The position numbers and the translations under genes are program-made. Positions 59,299-64,000 of a DNA stretch of 64,000 nt are shown in pieces. How positions within the stretch are numbered: the stretch's first letter is position 1; every line of letters begins with the position of its first letter. The DNA lies in the NCBI RefSeq assembly GCF_021390435.2, contig NZ_JAJVCN010000004.1, positions 1,034,501-1,098,500 on the forward strand, read 5' to 3'. The stretch is from Kibdelosporangium philippinense (GTDB taxonomy: Bacteria; Actinomycetota; Actinomycetes; Mycobacteriales; Pseudonocardiaceae). Below the pieces are notes generated by a model. It did no database searches and was not told where the DNA came from. It worked only from the letters and a program-made list of their open reading frames with translations.

Positions 59299-59843
59299 CC
59301 GATCCCGAACTGGTCGAGCAGCAGGGCGTCGGCGAGCCCGACGCCCTGCAACGGCTCTGGACGCCGCACCGGATGGCGTACATCAAGGGCGAGAACAAGC
59401 CGGACCACGACCAGTCCGAGGGCTGCCCGTTCTGCCGCGTGGTCGAACTGGACGACGTCGACGCCCTGATCATCGCGCGCGGCGAACTGGTGTACGCGCT
59501 GCTGAACCTTTACCCGTACAACCCAGGGCACCTGATGGTCGTGCCGTATCGGCATGTTGCGGACTACACCGACCTGACAGTTCAGGAAACCCTTGAGCTC
59601 GCCGAGTTCACGCAGCAGGCGATGCGCGTCGGCCGGACCGTCGCGGCGCCACACGGGTTCAACATCGGCATGAACCAGGGCGTGATCGCGGGCGCGGGGA
59701 TCGCGGCGCACCTGCATCAGCATTTGGTGCCCCGGTGGGGCGGCGACGCGAATTTCATGCCGGTGATCGGGCACACGAAGGTTCTGCCGCAGTTGCTCGC
59801 CGAAACCCGTCAGCTGCTCGCGGACGCGTGGAAGACCACGTGA
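59295..59843 (+). CDS. HIT-family protein, probable Ap4A phosphorylase
   Basis: A 182-aa HIT protein. The motif HLHQHLVPRWGGDANF near residues 139-154 supplies the catalytic histidines; the N-terminal CPFC near 50 and VYALLNLYPYNPGHLMVVP are typical of the thrS-linked actinobacterial group. The mycobacterial member at the same position (Rv2613c) is a diadenosine tetraphosphate phosphorylase, so the same role is likely. GTG at 59295 overlaps the thrS stop; the longer frame is discarded. It overlaps the following small gene as GTGA. Confidence 0.9.
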   Translation: MTDPELVEQQGVGEPDALQRLWTPHRMAYIKGENKPDHDQSEGCPFCRVVELDDVDALIIARGELVYALLNLYPYNPGHLMVVPYRHVADYTDLTVQETLELAEFTQQAMRVGRTVAAPHGFNIGMNQGVIAGAGIAAHLHQHLVPRWGGDANFMPVIGHTKVLPQLLAETRQLLADAWKTT

Positions 59844-60073
59844 GCGTCGAGCGGTTACGGGCGGTCTTGGCTTCATTCCCCGATGGACTCGCCTACGAGA
59901 TGTCCGAACTGGCGTACGACCCATCGAGCCATGTCTATGAATGGCCGGATGCCCTGCCGACGGACTACAAGCGGCTGATGGAAGGCTTCGGCCCGCTCGT
60001 GCTCGCCACGGTTCCAACGCCACGTGGTGATCATCGCGAGCACGAGGCTCTGGCACGCGCGCGAGAACTCTGA
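59840..60073 (+). CDS. short protein, SMI1/KNR4 (SUKH)-like N-terminus, perhaps truncated
   Basis: A 77-aa product with ERLRAVLASFPDGLAYEMSELAYDPSSHVYEW, then PDALPTDYKRLMEGFGPLVLATVP and a charged end. The LPTDYKRLMEGFG stretch resembles the start of SUKH-type immunity proteins, which are usually about 130-150 aa. Here the frame ends early, perhaps by frameshift, as later frames hold no clear continuation. GTG start overlaps the HIT stop. Not part of the conserved locus in relatives. Confidence 0.45.
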   Translation: MSVERLRAVLASFPDGLAYEMSELAYDPSSHVYEWPDALPTDYKRLMEGFGPLVLATVPTPRGDHREHEALARAREL

Positions 60074-60129
60074 TGCTTGCATCGCCGACTGGCCCTCCCC
60101 AAGCGATCTTGGGGCACGCTATCAAGGCC

Positions 60130-60161
60130 TGTGCCCCCGACCAGGGAGTGTCGGGGGCACA
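60130..60161. terminator. terminator-like hairpin
   Basis: Perfect 11-bp stem TGTGCCCCCGA / TCGGGGGCACA with a 10-nt loop, between the short gene and the convergent YceI gene. No T-run follows, so efficiency is uncertain. Confidence 0.6.
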
Positions 60162-60214
60162 ACAGCCGGTGTATCTACTTGCGTTGGCACGCAATTAGCC
60201 GGTTTTTGACGAAG

Positions 60215-60766
60215 TCACTCGGACTTCAGGCCGGCCTCGATCTCCAGTGTGATCTGGATCTTGTCGCTGACCGCCGCGCCGGCCGCGCCACCGTGCACGC
60301 CGAAGTCCTTGCGGCTGATCTGCGTCGTTGCCGAGATGCCGACAAGCGGCTTGCCGTCCGGGCCCTGGCCGAAGCCGTTGATCTCCAGCGCGAGGGTGAC
60401 CGGCTTGCTCTCGCCGCGGATGGTCAGCGTGCCGTCGAGCAGGAAGTTCTCGCCGCCGTCCTGGCGAATGCCCGAGGACACGAACTTGATCTCCGGGTGG
60501 TCGGCGACGTGCAGGAAGTCCTCGGACTTCACGTGGTTGTCGCGCTGCTCCTGGCGGGTGTGGAAGGAACCGGCGTCGATGGTCGCCGTCACGCTCGACT
60601 TCAGCGGGTCCTCAGCGGTGACGATCTCGCCCGCGAACGTGTTGAACTGGCCACGCACCTTGGCGACACCCAGGTGCCGGACGGTGAAGGAGACGTCCGA
60701 GTGGATCGGGTCGATCGTCCAGGTGCCGACGACGTAGCCAGGAATGTTGATGGTCGGGGTGCTCAT
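60215..60766 (-). CDS. YceI-family protein
   Basis: A 183-aa lipocalin-like YceI protein: GTWTIDPIHSDVSFTVRHLGVAKVRGQFNTFAGEI at the N-terminus, then SFHTRQEQRDNHVKSEDFL and VTLALEINGFG, SRKDFGVHGG. The family binds polyisoprenoid or amide lipids in a barrel. No signal peptide, so cytoplasmic, as in other actinobacterial members. Divergent from a MarR gene with a palindrome between, hence probably controlled by it. Confidence 0.92.
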   Translation of the reverse strand: MSTPTINIPGYVVGTWTIDPIHSDVSFTVRHLGVAKVRGQFNTFAGEIVTAEDPLKSSVTATIDAGSFHTRQEQRDNHVKSEDFLHVADHPEIKFVSSGIRQDGGENFLLDGTLTIRGESKPVTLALEINGFGQGPDGKPLVGISATTQISRKDFGVHGGAAGAAVSDKIQITLEIEAGLKSE

Positions 60767-60788
60767 GTCTATCCTTCTCCGTAGGCTC

Positions 60789-60802
60789 GTTGAAACTTCA
60801 AC
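60789..60802. promoter_or_regulatory. palindromic operator between YceI and MarR genes
   Basis: GTTGAA-AC-TTCAAC, a perfect dyad 22 bp before the YceI start. A second, imperfect copy ending AGTTCAAC lies at about 60821-60834. Paired sites in a divergent gap fit MarR binding. Confidence 0.65.
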
Positions 60803-60854
60803 CAGACCCTAGCGCGATTTAGTTTAGAGTTCAACCATGGGGTACGATGAAGTC

Positions 60855-61349
60855 ATGACAGAGGTCCGGTGGCTTGATGGCCGCGAGCAGATGATCTGGC
60901 GTGGCTTTCTGGGAGCGACCGGGTCCTTCATGGAACACCTTGACCGGCAGATGCAGCGCGATTCGGGCATGCCGCTGGCGTACTTCGAGATCCTCGCCGT
61001 GCTCTCCGAGATGCCCGGACGTTCGCTGCGGATGAGCGAGCTCGCCACGATGTGTCGTTCGTCTCGTAGCCGTCTGTCGCACGCGGTGTCCCGGTTGGAG
61101 GAAGCGGGCTGGGTTCGCAGGCGGGCTTGCGAAAGCGACAAGCGCGGCCAGTTCGCCGAGTTGACCGATGACGGCTTCAAGGTACTGGAGAAGGCCGCGC
61201 CAGGGCATGTCACGGCCGTGCGCGAGCACTTGTTCGACGTGCTGACGCCCGAACAGCTCCAGCAGCTGGACCAGATCACCGCCGCGATCCAGGCGGGCCT
61301 CACCCCACAGTGTGATCGGGCCAAGGTCGAGCTGCAGGCCGAGTTCTGA
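60855..61349 (+). CDS. MarR-family transcriptional regulator
   Basis: A 164-aa winged-helix regulator: MPLAYFEILAVLSEMPGRSLRMSELATMCRSSRSRLSHAVSRLEEAGWVRRRACESDKRGQFAELTDDG spans recognition helix and wing. ATG 60855 (MTEVRWLDGREQMIW) fits the family; an ATG at 60837 is possible and would overlap the second operator. Likely represses itself and the divergent YceI gene. Confidence 0.9.
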   Translation: MTEVRWLDGREQMIWRGFLGATGSFMEHLDRQMQRDSGMPLAYFEILAVLSEMPGRSLRMSELATMCRSSRSRLSHAVSRLEEAGWVRRRACESDKRGQFAELTDDGFKVLEKAAPGHVTAVREHLFDVLTPEQLQQLDQITAAIQAGLTPQCDRAKVELQAEF

Positions 61350-61417
61350 CCGGGCGGGCCAGCGGTTAGGCTGCGTTTGCCGCTATCCGAGTCGATCAGG
61401 GTGCCCGCCGAGACCTC

Positions 61418-62029
61418 ATGCTGAACATCTTCGCCCGTGCTTCGGTCTCGCGCGTGACCGATCCGATCGGGGCATGGCTTGTCCGGCTCGGACTGACGCC
61501 GAATGCGATGACCGTCATCGGAACGGTCGGCGCGGTCGCCGGCGCACTGTGGTTCTTTCCCCGCGGCGAGTTGGTCGCAGGCACATTCGTGGTGTGGGGC
61601 TTCGCCATGCTCGACCTCTTGGACGGCGCCATGGCGCGCGCCAAGGGCAAGGGCACGAAGTTTGGCGGTGTGCTGGATTCCAGCTGTGACCGGATCGCCG
61701 ACGGCGCGCTCGGAGCCGCTGTCGCCTGGTATTGCTTGGCCGTCGCGCAGAACCACACCTTGGGTGCCGCGGCGCTGATCTGCGTGGTCAGCGGTCAGGT
61801 CATCTCGTACGTCAAGGCGCGCGCCGAGGCGTCAGGGCTGCATGCGGATGTCGGCATCGTCGAGCGGGCCGAGCGTTTGATCATCACACTGGTAGGTACC
61901 GGGCTGTTCGGGCTTGGAGTGCCGTACGCCCTGCACGTCGCGTTGTGGGGCCTCGCGGTGTTGTCCGTGGTGACGGTGATCCAGCGGATGGTCGCGGTGT
62001 GGCAGGCGGCGCGTGAGGAGATGGCGTGA
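61418..62029 (+). CDS. pgsA: phosphatidylinositol phosphate synthase
   Basis: A 203-aa CDP-alcohol phosphatidyltransferase with six membrane helices. The signature D-G-x2-A-R-x8-G-x3-D-x3-D appears as DLLDGAMARAKGKGTKFGGVLDSSCDR near residues 66-92. It joins CDP-diacylglycerol and inositol phosphate at the membrane, the first step to phosphatidylinositol and its mannosides. Position before patA and pimA, with overlap, supports the PIP synthase role rather than PG-phosphate synthase. Confidence 0.94.
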   Translation: MLNIFARASVSRVTDPIGAWLVRLGLTPNAMTVIGTVGAVAGALWFFPRGELVAGTFVVWGFAMLDLLDGAMARAKGKGTKFGGVLDSSCDRIADGALGAAVAWYCLAVAQNHTLGAAALICVVSGQVISYVKARAEASGLHADVGIVERAERLIITLVGTGLFGLGVPYALHVALWGLAVLSVVTVIQRMVAVWQAAREEMA

Positions 62030-62931
62030 AGGAACGGCTGGTCGATGCCGCGTACGGCGCCGGATGGGGCCTGGTCAAGGTCCTGCCGGAGTTCGTCGCG
62101 CGCCCAGCGTTCCAAGCAGGCGCCGACCTGGCCGTGCTGCGCAACGGCTCAGGGGCTCAGCAGTTGCGACGCAATCTGGTCCGTGTCGTGCCCGGGGCGT
62201 CGCCGAAGGAACTGGACGACCTCGTCCGTGCGGGGCTCCGGTCGTATTCGCGGTACTGGAAGGAAGTCTTCCGGCTGCCGACCATGAACCATCACGCGAT
62301 CGCCGAGCAGGTCAACTCGGTGGTGGTCGGCCGTGACGTGGTCGACGCGGCACTGGAACGCGGCAAGGGCCTGGTGCTCGCGCTGCCGCACACGGGCAAC
62401 TTCGATGTGTCGGGCATCTGGCTGGCCCAGAACTACGGCGAGTTCACGACTGTTGCCGAACGGCTCAAGCCCGAGTCGGTCTGGGAACGGTTCTTGGCGT
62501 ACCGGCGCTCGCTCGGGTTCGACGTACTTCCGTTGACCGGCAACGGCAGCGGCCCTTTCCGTGGCATGATCGACCGGCTCAAGAAGAACGGCGTCGTATG
62601 CCTTGTCGCCGACCGTGACCTGACCAAGAGCGGCATCCCGGTGACGTTTTTTGGCGAGGAGACCCGGATGCCCGCCGGTCCGGCGCGCTTGGCGGCGACC
62701 ACTGGCGCGGCGCTCGCTGTCGTGGACAACCTTTTCGTCGACGACGGCTGGGGTTTGCGGATTCACTCGCCGCAGTTGGTCGAATCGTGTGCCGACGTGC
62801 CCGCCGCGACCCAGGCGCTGGCCGACGGCTACGCCAAGGACATCGCCGAACATCCAGCCGACTGGCACATGCTGCAGAAACTGTGGATCGCTGATCTTTC
62901 GGACGCACGCAGGGAAGCGCTCGGCGAATGA
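62026..62931 (+). CDS. patA: phosphatidylinositol mannoside acyltransferase
   Basis: A 301-aa LpxL/HtrB-type acyltransferase. The catalytic H-x4-D appears in ALPHTGNFDVSGIWLA near residues 124-139; GVVCLVADRDLTKSGIPVTFFGEETRMPAGPARLA follows near 185-220. It acylates the mannose of PIM on the cytoplasmic face of the membrane. GTG start overlaps the pgsA stop and its stop overlaps pimA as ATGA, so the three are one operon. Confidence 0.94.
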   Translation: MKERLVDAAYGAGWGLVKVLPEFVARPAFQAGADLAVLRNGSGAQQLRRNLVRVVPGASPKELDDLVRAGLRSYSRYWKEVFRLPTMNHHAIAEQVNSVVVGRDVVDAALERGKGLVLALPHTGNFDVSGIWLAQNYGEFTTVAERLKPESVWERFLAYRRSLGFDVLPLTGNGSGPFRGMIDRLKKNGVVCLVADRDLTKSGIPVTFFGEETRMPAGPARLAATTGAALAVVDNLFVDDGWGLRIHSPQLVESCADVPAATQALADGYAKDIAEHPADWHMLQKLWIADLSDARREALGE

Positions 62932-64000
62932 GGATCGGAGTCGTGTGCCCGTACTCCTTCGAGGTCCCTGGGGGAGTACAGGCCCACGTCGTCGACCTGG
63001 CCAGGGCTTTGCGGGGAATGGGCCACGAGGTAGCCGTCCTCGCGCCCGCCGACGAGCACACCCCGTTGCCTGACTTCGTGCAGCCCGCCGGTCGCGCGCT
63101 CGCCATTCCGTACAACGGTTCGGTGGCGCGGTTGTCGTTTGGCCCGGTGTCGTACGCGCGAGTACGACGGTGGATTCGTGAGCACGACTTCGACGTGCTG
63201 CACCTGCACGAGCCCATCGCTCCTAGCTTGTCGCTGCTGGCGTTGATGGTCGCCGAGGGGCCGATCGTCGCCACGTATCACACGTCGACGACGAAATCGC
63301 GCGCGCTGAACGCTTTCCAGGTCGTGCTTCAGCCTTTTTTGGAGAAGATCACCGCACGGATCGCCGTTTCCGCGTTGGCTCGTCGGGTTCAGGTGGAGCA
63401 CCTCGGCGGAGATGCGGTGCAAATCCCCAACGGCGTCGATGTTCGGTTCTTCGCCGACGCGAAACCGCTCGACGGATATCCGCGCGAAGGCCCGACAATC
63501 GGGTTCGTCGGCCGATTCACCGAACCGCGCAAGGGCATGCCGGTTTTGCTCGCCGCCATGCGTCAATTGTTGACGGACATGCCGGACCTACGCCTTTTGG
63601 TCGTCGGCCGCGGCGACGCGGATGATTTGCGGCGCGAGGCCGGTCCGGAATTGGCTGACCGGATCGACCTGCTCGGCCAAGCCGACGACGAGACCAAAGC
63701 GCGCGCGTTGAGCAGCGTCGATGTGTACTGCGCGCCCAACACCGGCGGCGAGAGCTTTGGGATCATCCTGCTCGAAGCCATGTCCGCGGGCACTCCCGTG
63801 GTCGCCAGCGACCTGGACGCATTCCGGCGCGTGCTCGATGACGGCATGGCTGGAGTCCTACATCCTGTAGGAAATCCGATTGCGTTGGCTGGCGCGCTCC
63901 GCGGTGTGCTGAGCGATCCGGAACGGCGCGCCACATTGGCCGCCGAAGGTTCGCGGCGTGCTGCGGCGTTTGACTGGTCGGTCGTCGCCGGCCAAGTTTT
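62928..64000 (+). CDS. pimA: phosphatidylinositol alpha-mannosyltransferase, 3' end beyond window
   Basis: A GT4 glycosyltransferase, 357 codons visible, no stop before the window end; relatives are about 375-385 aa. Motifs: VCPYSFEVPGGVQAHVVDLARAL near 6-28 (GDP-mannose loop), HLHEPIAPSLSLLAL near 90-104, VATYHTS, FVGRFTEPRKGMPVLLAAM near 190-208 and GESFGIILLEAMSAGTPVVASD near 278-299. It adds the first mannose to phosphatidylinositol at the inner leaflet. ATG overlaps the patA stop. Confidence 0.95.
   Translation, partial: MRIGVVCPYSFEVPGGVQAHVVDLARALRGMGHEVAVLAPADEHTPLPDFVQPAGRALAIPYNGSVARLSFGPVSYARVRRWIREHDFDVLHLHEPIAPSLSLLALMVAEGPIVATYHTSTTKSRALNAFQVVLQPFLEKITARIAVSALARRVQVEHLGGDAVQIPNGVDVRFFADAKPLDGYPREGPTIGFVGRFTEPRKGMPVLLAAMRQLLTDMPDLRLLVVGRGDADDLRREAGPELADRIDLLGQADDETKARALSSVDVYCAPNTGGESFGIILLEAMSAGTPVVASDLDAFRRVLDDGMAGVLHPVGNPIALAGALRGVLSDPERRATLAAEGSRRAAAFDWSVVAGQV

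Noticed and set aside
1..64000. tRNA, rRNA or CRISPR array
   Set aside because: No cloverleaf, rRNA core sequence or regular repeat-spacer array was recognised by eye; small structured RNAs cannot be excluded.

Overview
The window looks like chromosome from a GC-rich actinomycete, probably a Pseudonocardiales member. Most genes have GC-rich third positions and many start with GTG. Many neighbours overlap as ATGA or GTGA. The right end is the conserved actinobacterial block thrS - HIT protein - PI-phosphate synthase - PIM acyltransferase - PimA. The family-level placement is inference.

Layout. 1-1.7 kb: carnitine catabolism pair (L-carnitine dehydrogenase with a frameshift, and a beta-keto acid cleavage enzyme). 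1.7-2.5 kb: non-coding block with three copies of a repeat carrying a PafBC/RecA-NDp-like promoter motif. 2.5-8.3 kb: regulators, an EamA exporter, a GT39-like membrane glycosyltransferase, a dienelactone hydrolase and an MmcQ/YjbR protein. 9-13.6 kb: a branched-chain-amino-acid-type ABC importer in which the LivM permease and LivG ATPase are one polypeptide, followed by a convergent LacI regulator. 14.7-25.6 kb: acetyltransferase, thioesterase, VOC protein with divergent MarR, GH95 fucosidase, ArsR and TetR regulators, DinB2-type polymerase, WYL regulator with a divergent drug-type ABC transporter, and an APH-like kinase.

26-35.7 kb is a decayed accessory island. An aldehyde ferredoxin oxidoreductase (AOR) gene starts at 26264 and its C-terminal half reappears at 34941. 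About 8 kb lies between: a 537-aa orphan protein with a C-terminal winged helix, PAPS-reductase fragments, a wrecked tyrosine recombinase, and an intact, translationally coupled operon of a MurC-like ligase, a catalytically depleted TrpC-like barrel protein and a MurD-like ligase. That operon is the best candidate here for an undescribed system.

35.7-46.9 kb: GntR regulator and a 1436-residue secreted beta-helix / discoidin / SGNH hydrolase, a secreted lipase, and a hydroxyquinol pathway operon (flavin monooxygenase plus a fused maleylacetate reductase-hydroxyquinol dioxygenase) under an AraC regulator. 47.2-52.4 kb: a four-gene double ABC exporter operon, one ATPase cleanly split by an ISAs1-family element with 10-bp target duplication. 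52.6-57 kb: an LVIVD protein and a divergent DUF305 lipoprotein, then an IS5-family element carrying a passenger gene and inserted in a repeat array. 57.2-64 kb: thrS, HIT, YceI with divergent MarR, pgsA, patA, pimA (cut by the window end).

A repeat runs through the window: AT-rich tracts built from the 7-bp palindrome ATCNGAT. They lie between genes (19.6, 25.7, 36.5, 54.8 and 56.3 kb) and also inside unrelated coding genes, where they bring in ATA and AGA codons. No tRNA, rRNA or CRISPR array was seen.
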